64,000 nt of DNA from Aliiroseovarius sediminilitoris (GTDB lineage Bacteria; Pseudomonadota; Alphaproteobacteria; Rhodobacterales; Rhodobacteraceae), in NCBI RefSeq assembly GCF_900109955.1, contig NZ_FOJB01000001.1:2976001-3040000 (forward strand). Direction: 5' to 3'. Positions 1-10,725 of the stretch are shown piece after piece. Position 1 is the first letter of the stretch, and the number at the start of each line of letters is the position of its first letter. The notes under the pieces were generated by a model. That model saw nothing but the letters and a program-made list of their open reading frames with translations. It did not search any database and was not told the DNA's origin. Made by a program: the position numbers and the translations under genes.

Positions 1-567
1 GGTCGTGTGACGGGAGCGGTGTTGTCGGACGGCAGCTCGCTTGACGTTGATTTCGCGGTGGTTGGTGTGGGGATATCACCGTGCACCTCACTGGCCGAAG
101 CAGCCGGGCTTGAGATTGACAACGGAATTAAGACCGACGCGCAAGGCCGCACGTCAGACCCTGCAATCTGGGCGGCGGGCGATTGCGCCTCTTTCCCCTA
201 TCGCGGCACGCGTATCCGGCTGGAAAGCGTGCCCAATGCCATTGATCAGGCAGAGGTGGTCGCGCGCAACATGATGGGCGAAAACGTCAAATATGTTGCC
301 AAACCGTGGTTCTGGTCGGATCAGTATGAGGTAAAACTGCAAATCGCAGGTCTGAACGCAGGCTATGACAACATCGTGTCGCGGACAGGCGAACACGAGG
401 GCAGCATGAGCTTCTGGTATTATCAGGGTGATACGCTTCTGGCGGTGGACGCGATGAACGATCCGCGCGCCTATATGATCGGCAAACGTTTGATCGAAGG
501 CAGCAAGTCGCCGGACAAGGCGATCATTGCCGACCCAACCGCTGACCTGAAACCGCTGTTGAAATGA
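1..567 (+). CDS. FAD-dependent ferredoxin reductase-like oxidoreductase, C-terminal part
   Basis: The reading frame is open from base 1, so the gene begins before the window. About 188 residues remain. They contain the end of the NAD-binding fold, the FAD-binding AAGDCA motif near residue 60 and the C-terminal dimerisation domain of the putidaredoxin/rhodocoxin reductase family. Such enzymes pass electrons from NAD(P)H to a [2Fe-2S] ferredoxin that feeds a P450 or a ring-hydroxylating dioxygenase. The redox partner is not visible here. The stop codon overlaps the rsmD start in ATGA, so the two genes are probably co-transcribed. Confidence 0.85.
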   Translation, partial: GRVTGAVLSDGSSLDVDFAVVGVGISPCTSLAEAAGLEIDNGIKTDAQGRTSDPAIWAAGDCASFPYRGTRIRLESVPNAIDQAEVVARNMMGENVKYVAKPWFWSDQYEVKLQIAGLNAGYDNIVSRTGEHEGSMSFWYYQGDTLLAVDAMNDPRAYMIGKRLIEGSKSPDKAIIADPTADLKPLLK

Positions 568-1124
568 GGATTATTGCCGGGCGTTTTCGCGGGTTGTCTC
601 TGGCCAATGTCGGCAAAGGTGATGCCGGTGCGCATCTGCGGCCCACCACTGACCGTGTGCGCGAAAGCCTGTTCTCGATGCTGACCGGGGGGCGGTTTGG
701 CGACCCAATTCAGGACGCGTGGGTTCTGGACCTGTTTGCGGGCACCGGCGCGCTGGGGCTGGAAGCCCTGTCGCGCGGTGCTGACCATGTGACGTTTGTC
801 GATGATGGCCGCAAATCCCTGTCTCTGATCCGCGAGAACATTGCGAAATGTCGTTGTTCGGATGAAACCACCATTATCAAACGCGACGCGACACGGTTGG
901 GAGGTGGCCAACCCCATAATCTTGTGTTTCTGGATCCACCCTATGGAAAAGGGCTGGGAGAAAAGGCTTTGACCGCCGCCATGCAAGGGGGCTGGGTTGC
1001 GCCAGATGCGCTGATCGTGTGGGAGGATAACGTGGCGGTCACGCCCCCGGACGGGGTCGAATTGCTTGATGTGCGACGATATGGGGACACGACAATCTCG
1101 ATCTGTGCGTTTTCAGCAGCCTAA
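564..1124 (+). CDS. rsmD: 16S rRNA (guanine(966)-N(2))-methyltransferase RsmD
   Basis: The 186-residue protein is the usual length for RsmD, which methylates N2 of G966 in 16S rRNA on the assembling 30S subunit using S-adenosylmethionine. The N-terminus has the family signature RIIAGRFRG, followed by the SAM-binding loop DLFAGTGALGLEAL (residues 56-69) and the catalytic DPPY motif (124-127). The start overlaps the upstream stop by 4 bases. The stop overlaps the stop of the convergent map gene by 4 bases. Confidence 0.95.
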   Translation: MRIIAGRFRGLSLANVGKGDAGAHLRPTTDRVRESLFSMLTGGRFGDPIQDAWVLDLFAGTGALGLEALSRGADHVTFVDDGRKSLSLIRENIAKCRCSDETTIIKRDATRLGGGQPHNLVFLDPPYGKGLGEKALTAAMQGGWVAPDALIVWEDNVAVTPPDGVELLDVRRYGDTTISICAFSAA

Positions 1125-1969
1125 TCCCAAGTCGGGTGGAACTTTCCGGCAGGCGACAACGTGAAGATATCGCACCCATCTGCCGTGACACCGACCGAGT
1201 GTTCGAACTGCGCAGACAGCGATTTATCGCGGGTGATCGCTGTCCAGTCATCCGCAAGGATCTTGGTTTCCGGCCGGCCCAGATTGACCATCGGTTCAAT
1301 GGTGAAGAACATGCCTTCTTCCAGCACCGGACCCATACCGGGACGCCCATAATGCAATACGTTCGGCGGGGCATGGAACACTTGCCCCAGACCGTGGCCG
1401 CAGAAGTCGCGCACCACCGACATGCGCTGGCTTTCCACATGAGACTGGATGGCGTGCCCGATGTCGCCGAAGGTGTTTCCGGGGCGCACGGCCTCGATCC
1501 CTTTCATCAACGCATCATGCGTCACTTGAATAAGACGCTCGGCAAAGGGTTTGATCGTGCCAGCCTTATACATTCGACTGGTGTCGCCATACCATCCGTC
1601 CACGATCACCGTCACATCGACATTCAGGATGTCGCCGTCAATCAGTTCGTCATGTCTGCGAGCCGATTTTTCGTTCTTGCCCTTGGGCGTTTTCGATCCG
1701 GGGATACCGTGACAGACGACATGGTTCAGCGAAATGCAGGACGCGTGTTTGTAGCCCTTATAGCCAATCGTTGCCGAAACCGCGCCCGCCTCGTCCACCA
1801 TAGCCTCAATCGCGGCGTCAAGCTCGGCGGTGGTCACGCCCGGTTTTACCATCGGCGCGATCCGGTCAAGAATATCGGCGGCCAAACGGCCTGCCGCATG
1901 CATCCCGGTAAAATCGGAAGTGTCGTATAGGCGAATGCCTTCTTTGGTCACGCGCATGGTGTCGTCCAT
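1121..1969 (-). CDS. map: Type I methionine aminopeptidase
   Basis: This cytosolic metalloenzyme removes the initiator methionine from nascent proteins. The 282-residue sequence has the pita-bread fold with the expected two-metal ligands: D118, D129, H192 (in GHGLGQVFH), E225 (in FTIEPM) and E256 (in EHSVGV). A polar stretch around residues 95-108 between the substrate pocket and the first ligand looks like a short insertion relative to the E. coli enzyme. The start is supported by AAGAGG 7 bases upstream. It is convergent with rsmD and overlaps it by 4 bases. Confidence 0.95.
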   Translation of the reverse strand: MDDTMRVTKEGIRLYDTSDFTGMHAAGRLAADILDRIAPMVKPGVTTAELDAAIEAMVDEAGAVSATIGYKGYKHASCISLNHVVCHGIPGSKTPKGKNEKSARRHDELIDGDILNVDVTVIVDGWYGDTSRMYKAGTIKPFAERLIQVTHDALMKGIEAVRPGNTFGDIGHAIQSHVESQRMSVVRDFCGHGLGQVFHAPPNVLHYGRPGMGPVLEEGMFFTIEPMVNLGRPETKILADDWTAITRDKSLSAQFEHSVGVTADGCDIFTLSPAGKFHPTWD

Positions 1970-2005
1970 GGTTTGGTCCTCTTGCTTCGCCCCTAAATAG
2001 GATGT

Positions 2006-2707
2006 TCAGGCCAAAGACGCCAGAGGGCCTGCAATTTCAATACCCTCGGGGCTGATCCGCGTGCCAAGAGCCATCGTTTCAACGCCAGCCGCGCGGGCTG
2101 CATCGAATGCCGCGCCATAGACCGGGTCAATATCGCGTGCCAGATCAAACCGATCACAATCGGTGCGCTGCACCAGATAAAGCATCACGGCGCGATGGCC
2201 CTGCGCAACCATATTCGCCAACTCGCCCAAATGTTTGGTGCCACGGGCGGTCACGCTGTCGGGAAACTCGGCCAGACCGGGTTGGCGCGACAGCGTCACG
2301 GATTTCACCTCGACATAGGTCAGCCGATCATCGCCTTCCAACAGAAAATCAATGCGGCTGTTGTCACCATATTTCACCTCGGGCCGGACGGTGTGATAAT
2401 CCCCCAAGCCCGCGACCGAACGCGTGTCCAGCGCCACCCGCAGCGCGCGGTTCGGCACCGACGTATCGACCCCCGTCATATGCCCGTTCTCATGGTCCAC
2501 CAACCGCCAGCCGAATTTCAGCTTCTTCTTGGGGTCGTCATTCGGTTCCAGCCAGATTTTCGTGCCCGGATCAGCCAGACCCATCATCGAGCCGGGATTG
2601 GCACAATGCGCAACCACTTCACGACCATCTTCCAGCAGGCAATCGGCCAAAAAACGTTTGTAACGTCGAATGAGTCTGGCGGGCACAAGGGGGCTGGGAA
2701 ATTGCAT
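2006..2707 (-). CDS. sfsA: SfsA family DNA/RNA nuclease
   Basis: The 233-residue protein matches SfsA in length and carries the family's conserved blocks: an N-terminal OB-like domain (RRYKRFLADC) and the nuclease core with DNSRIDFLLEG and YVEVKSVT, the latter resembling the D-ExK core of the PD-(D/E)XK fold. SfsA was named for stimulating maltose fermentation in E. coli and has been described as a nuclease that binds DNA non-specifically. It follows map in the same direction with a 36-base gap, so the two genes may share a transcript. Confidence 0.93.
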   Translation of the reverse strand: MQFPSPLVPARLIRRYKRFLADCLLEDGREVVAHCANPGSMMGLADPGTKIWLEPNDDPKKKLKFGWRLVDHENGHMTGVDTSVPNRALRVALDTRSVAGLGDYHTVRPEVKYGDNSRIDFLLEGDDRLTYVEVKSVTLSRQPGLAEFPDSVTARGTKHLGELANMVAQGHRAVMLYLVQRTDCDRFDLARDIDPVYGAAFDAARAAGVETMALGTRISPEGIEIAGPLASLA

Positions 2708-2745
2708 GGAGCGGGCCTATACCGGAAGAAGGAAAGGAGCAAGCA

Positions 2746-3474
2746 ATGCCAAACCCGACAGCCGCCATGTTGGTGATCGGAGACGAGATTTTGTCAGGCC
2801 GGACAAGGGATGCAAACATGCATTACCTGGCGGGTAAACTGACCGAGCACGGCATTGACCTGAAAGAAGTGCGCGTCGTGTCCGACGACGCCCCGGCGAT
2901 CGAGACAGCGGTAATAGCGCTTTCCAAAAGCTATGACCACGTCTTTACTTCGGGCGGGATCGGCCCCACCCATGACGACATCACCGCAGACTGCATCGCA
3001 CGCGCTTTTGATGACCATATCGACATCCGCGACGATGCGCGTGACCTGTTGGCCGCCCATTACGCACGGCAGGGGCAGGAGTTCAACGCTGCACGCCAGC
3101 GCATGGCGCGCATCCCGGACCACGCGACGTTGATTGACAATCCAGTGTCGATCGCACCCGGCTTTACCCTGGAAAACGTGCATGTGATGGCGGGGGTTCC
3201 GTCCGTATTCAAGGCAATGGTCGATAGTGTTATACCCGACTTGACAGGGGGTGCGCCTCTGCAATCCCGTTCGATCCGGATCGAACGCGGGGAAGGCGAG
3301 ATCGCCGGCCCGCTGGGGCAACTGGCGAACAAAAACGCGGACCTGAGTTTCGGATCATATCCATTCATTCAAAACGGTATTTTCGGCGCGAACATCGTGA
3401 TCCGGGGCACAGATCCCGCCCGGCTTGATGCTGCCGTCCAAACCCTGTCCCAACTATTTTCGGAGGACATATGA
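2746..3474 (+). CDS. CinA/MoaB-type molybdopterin-binding domain protein
   Basis: The 242-residue protein begins with the MoCF-biosynthesis fold (MLVIGDEILSGRTRDAN) and has TSGGIGPTHDDIT near residue 70, the typical pterin-binding loop. It resembles the N-terminal domain of CinA without the C-terminal nicotinamide-mononucleotide deamidase domain. Stand-alone proteins of this type are common in alphaproteobacteria, and their exact substrate is not established. The start follows AAAGGAG. Its stop overlaps the next gene's ATG in ATGA. Confidence 0.88.
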   Translation: MPNPTAAMLVIGDEILSGRTRDANMHYLAGKLTEHGIDLKEVRVVSDDAPAIETAVIALSKSYDHVFTSGGIGPTHDDITADCIARAFDDHIDIRDDARDLLAAHYARQGQEFNAARQRMARIPDHATLIDNPVSIAPGFTLENVHVMAGVPSVFKAMVDSVIPDLTGGAPLQSRSIRIERGEGEIAGPLGQLANKNADLSFGSYPFIQNGIFGANIVIRGTDPARLDAAVQTLSQLFSEDI

Positions 3475-4202
3475 AACACAATCTTCCCAGCGTTGACAAA
3501 GTTATTGAAGCTTGCGAAGCGACTTGGCCACCTGCAGAAACAAAACGCGTCGGCGCATGGGTCATCCGTGATGGCGCTGGTGGGGGCAAGCGTGTCTCGG
3601 CTGCGACGGAAAACTGGCCAACCACCGAAGCGGACCTGCCCGTCGCGGAAAAAGCCATGCGCGAGCTTGGGATGGATCCGTTGTTTCAAATCCGTCATGG
3701 CGATGAGCATCTGGACGATATGCTTGAAAAACACGGCTATCAGATTGTCGATCCGGTTAATTTCTGGGTGATCGAGGTTGACGAACTGACCCAGAATGCC
3801 CCGCCACCTGTCTCGGCCTTTTCCATCTGGCCGAGTCTGTCGATCATGGATGAACTGTGGGAAGCTGGTGGCGTTGGCAAAGAACGGCGTGCCGTGATGG
3901 AACGTGCCAACTGCCCCAAAACGGGTCTGCTGGCCCGCACCGACGATGCCCCGTCAGGTGTTGGATTTGTCGGTCTGCACGGAGAGATCGCGATGGTCCA
4001 TGCCTTGCATGTAGACAAGGAAATGCGCCGGATGGGAACGGGTTTGAACCTGCTGAAGCAGGCAGCGATCTGGGCGAAGGCTCAAGGGGCAAAGTATGTT
4101 GCCCTGATCGTGACCCAAGGCAACCACGCGGCAAATCCTCTTTATGCCAATATTGGGATGCACTTGATCGGGCATTACCATTACCGCACCAAACCACAAT
4201 AA
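3471..4202 (+). CDS. GNAT family N-acetyltransferase
   Basis: This 243-residue protein has a C-terminal GNAT acetyl-CoA fold: VDKEMRRMGTGLNLL around residue 183 is the pyrophosphate-binding loop (RxxGxG/A), followed by helix alpha-3 and NPLYANIGMH near the end. The N-terminal half (about 110 residues) is less conserved and probably forms the substrate side or a degenerate second GNAT fold. The acceptor cannot be told from sequence. It overlaps the preceding gene by 4 bases and is followed after 12 bases by the AhpD-like gene, so these form an operon. Confidence 0.85.
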   Translation: MKHNLPSVDKVIEACEATWPPAETKRVGAWVIRDGAGGGKRVSAATENWPTTEADLPVAEKAMRELGMDPLFQIRHGDEHLDDMLEKHGYQIVDPVNFWVIEVDELTQNAPPPVSAFSIWPSLSIMDELWEAGGVGKERRAVMERANCPKTGLLARTDDAPSGVGFVGLHGEIAMVHALHVDKEMRRMGTGLNLLKQAAIWAKAQGAKYVALIVTQGNHAANPLYANIGMHLIGHYHYRTKPQ

Positions 4203-4214
4203 AGGGAACCACCC

Positions 4215-4790
4215 ATGCCGCGCAAAAACAATGGTGTGACGGCGCTTGACCTGCCGATGGTCGACCCGTTGCCCGAGGACATTCAGAAATACTTCGACAT
4301 CTGCGACGAGAAACTTGGCCTCGTCCCGAATGTGCTGAAAGCCTATGCGTTCGACATGGAAAAATTGCGCGCGTTTTCGGCGATGTATAACGAATTGATG
4401 TTGGGCGACAGCGGGTTGTCAAAGCTGGAGCGCGAGATGATCGCCGTTGTCGTCAGCTCGATCAATCGCTGCTGGTATTGTCAGGTCGCCCATGGTGCCG
4501 CCGTGCGCGCCCTGTCCGGCAATCCACAACAGGGGGAAGCGATGGTCATGAACTGGCGCATGGCCGATCTGGACGACCGTCAGCATGCAATTCTGGGTTT
4601 TGCCGAGAAAGTTGCAAAGGCATCCTCCGAAATAACCGAGGCGGATCGCAACGCATTGCGGCAAGCCGGGTTCTCGGATCGGGACATCTGGGATATTGCA
4701 GCTACGGTCGGGTTTTTCTCGATGTCCAACCGCATGGCATCGGCTGTCGGGATGCAACCAAACGTCGAATATCACGCCCAGAATCGATGA
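4215..4790 (+). CDS. Peroxidase-related enzyme, AhpD/carboxymuconolactone decarboxylase family
   Basis: The 191-residue protein has the AhpD-type redox motif CWYCQVAHG (C-x-x-C followed by His) near residue 89. In AhpD this motif relays reducing power to peroxiredoxin AhpC. The length and flanking sequence fit the subgroup annotated as peroxidase-related enzymes, thought to act in alkyl-hydroperoxide defence. There is no signal peptide, so it should be cytosolic. The stop overlaps the start of the downstream OmpA-like gene (ATGA). Family assignment is firm; the physiological substrate is unknown. Confidence 0.88.
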   Translation: MPRKNNGVTALDLPMVDPLPEDIQKYFDICDEKLGLVPNVLKAYAFDMEKLRAFSAMYNELMLGDSGLSKLEREMIAVVVSSINRCWYCQVAHGAAVRALSGNPQQGEAMVMNWRMADLDDRQHAILGFAEKVAKASSEITEADRNALRQAGFSDRDIWDIAATVGFFSMSNRMASAVGMQPNVEYHAQNR

Positions 4791-5722
4791 CGATCTTGTC
4801 CCGATTCCTTTGGCTGGCAACCGTGCTGATGTTTGCCACCGGTGCAGCGCAACCTGTCCAGGCGTTCAATCTGCCAGCCGGGGCGAAACTGCGCGCGGAA
4901 GAGCGCGACGACGCAGGTCGCGCCACCATTGCAACAGAGCGCTTCAATGGCGAGGCGGTGCCTTCCATCGTCGCCGAAGGTCAGATTGTTCGTCAGGCGT
5001 GGAAAGTGGATGGCACCAGCCAAACCAGCTTTCAGATCCTCCTCGGCCTGCGCGACCAGTTGATTCAGGATGGGTTCGACATATTGTTTCAGTGTCAGTC
5101 CGTGTCCTGCGGCGGCTATGATTTCCGCTTCGGCGTGGGTCATTTCAAAGCGCCTGACATGTTCGTAGACCTTGGCGATTATCATTATCTTAGCGCGCGC
5201 AAGGAGGGTCAGCTGACCAGTGTCCTGGTCAGTCGCTCGAAAGAGGCAGCTTTTATTGAAGTGTTGCAGCTCAACCCGGAAGACAGCGCGGCATCCAAGG
5301 CACCGGCGATCTCGGCTCAAACAGCTGTGCGCATCCCATCATCCGGACCCATTGGCGCGCTGTTGGAAAACAACGGACGCACCGTGCTTGACGGGCTAAG
5401 CTTCGCGACCGGGTCTTCTGAATTGACCGACGGCAACGTGCCTGTCCTGAACGAACTTGCGACCTATCTAAATCGGAACCCCGAGCGAGAGATCATTCTG
5501 GTGGGCCACACAGATGCAGAGGGCAGCCTTGCAGGCAATGTCACACTGTCACGCAAACGGGCAACCGCAGTGATGAACAGCCTGATCCAGCAATACGAGG
5601 TGAACCCCGCGCAATTATCTGCCGAGGGCGTTGGCTTTCTGATGCCGCTCACCCCCAACCTGACAGCAGAAGGTCGCGAGATGAACCGACGGGTAGAAGC
5701 GGTTTTGATCAGCACTGACTAG
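4787..5722 (+). CDS. OmpA family outer-membrane/periplasmic protein
   Basis: I start this gene at 4787, not at an upstream in-frame ATG, because the ATG there overlaps the previous stop (ATGA) and is followed at once by a signal peptide (MTILSRFLWLATVL...VQA). The mature protein of about 285 residues has an uncharacterised N-terminal domain. From about residue 200 it has an OmpA/MotB-type peptidoglycan-binding domain with FATGSSEL, ILVGHTDAEGS and LSRKRA. It probably tethers the outer membrane to murein. The fusion of a roughly 150-residue N-terminal domain to OmpA is also seen in other roseobacter proteins. Confidence 0.9.
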   Translation: MTILSRFLWLATVLMFATGAAQPVQAFNLPAGAKLRAEERDDAGRATIATERFNGEAVPSIVAEGQIVRQAWKVDGTSQTSFQILLGLRDQLIQDGFDILFQCQSVSCGGYDFRFGVGHFKAPDMFVDLGDYHYLSARKEGQLTSVLVSRSKEAAFIEVLQLNPEDSAASKAPAISAQTAVRIPSSGPIGALLENNGRTVLDGLSFATGSSELTDGNVPVLNELATYLNRNPEREIILVGHTDAEGSLAGNVTLSRKRATAVMNSLIQQYEVNPAQLSAEGVGFLMPLTPNLTAEGREMNRRVEAVLISTD

Positions 5723-5734
5723 ACGCTGGTCCAA

Positions 5735-6640
5735 TTACCAGTTGTCGGGCCCTTTATCGGCAAAGGCGTGAACCAGAAAATCGATAAACGCGCGGACTTT
5801 GGGTTGAGTGAACCGGCCCGGAGGATACACGGCATAGATACCCTGCACATCCTGGGGCAAGTCGGGGATCGCATCGACGACCAACCCCTGCTCCAACGCA
5901 TCGGAATAAAGGAAACTGGGCAAATAGGCGATTCCAAGACCGGAAATGGCCGCATTCAGAAGCGACTGTCCGTCATTCACACTCAGCCAGCCAGCAGACC
6001 GGACCTGCCGCACCTCGCCTGACGGGGCTGGAACTTTCCAAACATTGCCCGAACTTTGGTTCGAGTAATGCAGGAGTTTGTGTTCGTTCAGGTCGTCGAT
6101 GCGAGTGGGGCGGCCATACTGCTCGAAATATTCGGGGCTGCCAACCATCCGGCGGGTGGTCGTTGAGATTTTGCGGGCGCGAAGCGAGCTGTCTTCCAAC
6201 TCGCCCACACGGATAGCCATATCGAACCCCTCGGAAATCAACTCAACGTAGCGGTTGGCCAAATCCAGATTCACATGCACATCGGGGAAATCATGTAAGA
6301 ATTCTCCCAGCACAGGGCTTAGGTGATTAACACCAAAATCGGTCGCTACGGAAATGCGCAGGATACCGGACGGGGCCGACTGCATGGACGTCACGAGCGC
6401 ATCCGCTTCGCCTGCATCATTCAAGACGCGCCGCGCGCGATCGTAATAGGCAAGGCCAATTTCCGTCGGGCTGACCCGCCGTGTCGTGCGGTTCAAAAGC
6501 CGGGCACCGAGGCGTGCCTCAAGACTTGAGACATGCTTGGAAACCGCAGATTTCGAGATCCCCATCTTCTTGGCAGCATCCGTGAAACCGCCTTGGTCCA
6601 CTACGGTGGCAAAGGCTTCCATTTCGGTCAGTCGATCCAT
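5735..6640 (-). CDS. LysR family transcriptional regulator
   Basis: From the chosen start the protein begins MDRLTEMEAFATVVDQ, the normal LysR N-terminus. The ATG at 6640 is preceded by GGAAAGAG, whereas the upstream in-frame extension has no homology-like content. The winged helix-turn-helix spans residues 1-60 (AAKKMGISKSAVSKHVSSLE), then a linker helix and a substrate-binding domain to residue 301. It resembles the CrgA/DmlR-like subgroup. The gene is convergent with the OmpA gene and lies downstream of an AEC carrier in the same direction, which it might control. Confidence 0.92.
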   Translation of the reverse strand: MDRLTEMEAFATVVDQGGFTDAAKKMGISKSAVSKHVSSLEARLGARLLNRTTRRVSPTEIGLAYYDRARRVLNDAGEADALVTSMQSAPSGILRISVATDFGVNHLSPVLGEFLHDFPDVHVNLDLANRYVELISEGFDMAIRVGELEDSSLRARKISTTTRRMVGSPEYFEQYGRPTRIDDLNEHKLLHYSNQSSGNVWKVPAPSGEVRQVRSAGWLSVNDGQSLLNAAISGLGIAYLPSFLYSDALEQGLVVDAIPDLPQDVQGIYAVYPPGRFTQPKVRAFIDFLVHAFADKGPDNW

Positions 6641-6772
6641 TTCACTCTTTCCAACAAGTTCACCCCAGTGCGCTCGTTTATCCCGGCCAATTGGGGCAAG
6701 ACTGTGAAGAACAACCGACAATACGGGGGTAATTGCGGGGATCGTTATGGCTCTGGAAACGACCGCGGTCGG

Positions 6773-7693
6773 CTATCGTGTTGAAAAGGTTAGCTCTGCG
6801 ATACTGATCCAGATTGGCAGGGTGATGGCAGCCAACAAAGTTGTCTGGGCGATCAAGGTCGCGACCAGATTTCGGTTTGCCCCGAAGGCCGACGCCAATA
6901 CATGCGCCGCCGAGGCCGTCGGAAGGGCTGCAAACACGATCAGCACCGATGCAATGGCTGGATCCAGCGACAGGACCAGGCTGACACCCAAAGCAAATAC
7001 AGGCAGCACCACCAGTTTTATCGCACAGATCGCCCCGCTGAACCGGTCCAGCCGCGCCAACGCACCCCAGTTCATGGTCGCACCAATCGACAAAAGCGCG
7101 ATGGGGATGGCTGCGCGCGCCAACATCTCGATCGGGACCATGATCGGGGTGGGTAAGCGCCAGCCCATCAAGCCAAACACGACACCGCCAAGGCTGGCCA
7201 GCAGAAACGGGTTCAGGACCACCCTGGTCACGGTCGCCCCGAAGCCCAACGCACCGCCGCGCGACAGGGCGGACACCGCAAACAGATTTGCCACAGGGAC
7301 GCCCATGCCGACCGCCACAGCCATCTCGCCTGCGCCGCCATGGGTCAGAAGCTCGACAGCGACCAGACCCAGGGCCGTGTTGAACCGCCAGCAAACCTGC
7401 CACGTGCCCGCGAAATCCAGAAACCGGTCTGGCCCGACACCGCGAACAAGCCAACCCATGATCAATCCAACAGACAGGATGGACCAAACAACAGGTGCCA
7501 TGATGAAAAGCTTTTCCGGGTCGATGGGGCGGCTGGCAGCCGCCACGAACAGAAGCGCGGGAAACAGGATCTCGAAATTCAGCCGATCCAGACCTTGCCA
7601 CGCGTTTTCAGACAGACGCTTGCGGAGAACTCCACCCAACCCCACAAGAAGGAAGCTGGGCATAAGACCTGCAAAGACGGCTAAGAAAACCAT
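6773..7693 (-). CDS. AEC family transporter (auxin efflux carrier superfamily)
   Basis: The 306-residue protein is almost entirely hydrophobic with about ten membrane segments in two five-helix repeats, including the family-typical opening FAGLMPSFLLVGLGGVL and helix breaks such as LSIGATMNWG. AEC carriers in bacteria move malonate, malate or other dicarboxylates or weak acids. The substrate here cannot be read from sequence. The gene is followed after about 130 bases by a LysR gene in the same direction and preceded by a FadH-type oxidoreductase. Confidence 0.88.
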   Translation of the reverse strand: MVFLAVFAGLMPSFLLVGLGGVLRKRLSENAWQGLDRLNFEILFPALLFVAAASRPIDPEKLFIMAPVVWSILSVGLIMGWLVRGVGPDRFLDFAGTWQVCWRFNTALGLVAVELLTHGGAGEMAVAVGMGVPVANLFAVSALSRGGALGFGATVTRVVLNPFLLASLGGVVFGLMGWRLPTPIMVPIEMLARAAIPIALLSIGATMNWGALARLDRFSGAICAIKLVVLPVFALGVSLVLSLDPAIASVLIVFAALPTASAAHVLASAFGANRNLVATLIAQTTLLAAITLPIWISIAELTFSTR

Positions 7694-7733
7694 GTGACCT
7701 CCGAAGCAAACGCCTCAAGATCAGTGGTTCAGA

Positions 7734-9776
<2,043 letters not shown>

Positions 9777-9843
9777 TCAGTTGCGGCAAACTTGTACGAG
9801 GGGTCGCGCGCTGTCATTCAAAACGCTGCGTAACCGGGCGGGT

Positions 9844-10329
9844 TTACCACGCGCAATCTCTGGTCAGGGCGTCGATCTGATTGGGAGCATAAACGGCCAC
9901 ACCTGCGGCCCGCAATGCAGCGGTGGTAACGCCGAACCCGATCCGCTGCGCGCCATCGTGATGCCCGCTATAAAGCAGCGTCGATCCGCAAGACGGGCTG
10001 GCCTCGGTCAACAAGGCATAGGTGCAGCCTTGGGATCGTGCCATTTCTACAGCGCGCTTCGCACCTGTAACGAAGGCGGCGGTAACATTGGTCCCGGCGT
10101 TGTCCAATACTCTGGCACGTCCGGCCAGAACATCGTCACCACCATAGTCCGGCTCTATCTCGGCGGGCAGACGCGGAACCGCCAAGCCTCCGGCTAGTTC
10201 CGGGCAAAACGGCACGAGTCGGCCTTCGGCCTTCCAGCGCGACAAACAAGCGTGCAGAAATGTCTTGGACTGCCCGTCATACCGCACCTTCTGTCCCATC
10301 AGGCACGCGCTGACCAACAGCCGGGACAT
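9844..10329 (-). CDS. DUF523 family protein
   Basis: The 161-residue protein begins with the DUF523 hallmark VSACLMGQKVRYDG and has CPELAGGL, an R-P-E-like segment and SPSCGSTLLYSG, giving several conserved cysteines that could bind a metal or cluster. The function of DUF523 is not established to my knowledge. There is no signal peptide. It follows the 126-residue hypothetical gene by 2 bases in the same direction, so it is probably the last gene of a three-gene operon running from 11499 to 9844. Confidence 0.88.
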   Translation of the reverse strand: MSRLLVSACLMGQKVRYDGQSKTFLHACLSRWKAEGRLVPFCPELAGGLAVPRLPAEIEPDYGGDDVLAGRARVLDNAGTNVTAAFVTGAKRAVEMARSQGCTYALLTEASPSCGSTLLYSGHHDGAQRIGFGVTTAALRAAGVAVYAPNQIDALTRDCAW

Positions 10330-10331
10330 TG

Positions 10332-10712
10332 TTAGCTGGTTTCCATGCAGTGCCGCCGAAACGCGCGTTTGAGCATGTCCAGCTCTGCGCGCAACAGATC
10401 GACCTCGGCCCTGATGTCCGTCTCAAGCGGTTGCCCGGTCATGATCGAAAACGAATTGAGTGTCGCACCACTGTTCTTGTCGGTGATCAGGAAAGTCTGA
10501 ACGCCATCGGTCAGCAACTCCGCTGGGATCGGCACTTTCACCACGAAAGCGCCATTTTGATCCGGGTGAGCTGCCACTGTCACACCATTGATTTTCTGCG
10601 ACAGATGCGTCACCTGAAGATCTGGCGGGTCGTCCTGCGCATTCCCGATCGTCAGAACACCTTCCCAAACGCCGGCTTGTATACGTGCCTTTACCAACTG
10701 GGGTTTTGTCAC
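10332..10712 (-). CDS. Conserved hypothetical protein, 126 residues
   Basis: The gene uses a GTG start placed 6 bases after AAGGAG, which makes the start credible. The product is a small, beta-rich soluble protein (residues 1-85) that ends in a basic amphipathic helix (about 95-120, leucine heptads in EVDLLRAELDMLKRAF) likely to form a coiled coil. I recognise no named family. It sits between DUF523 and a larger hypothetical protein, tightly packed with both. That suggests a common process, but what it is cannot be said. Confidence 0.75.
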   Translation of the reverse strand: MTKPQLVKARIQAGVWEGVLTIGNAQDDPPDLQVTHLSQKINGVTVAAHPDQNGAFVVKVPIPAELLTDGVQTFLITDKNSGATLNSFSIMTGQPLETDIRAEVDLLRAELDMLKRAFRRHCMETS

Positions 10713-10725
10713 TTCACGCTCCTTA

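Noticed and set aside
4478-4786. N-terminal extension of the OmpA-like gene
   Set aside because: It overlaps the AhpD-like gene in another frame; the signal peptide begins only at 4787, which also has the ATGA overlap.
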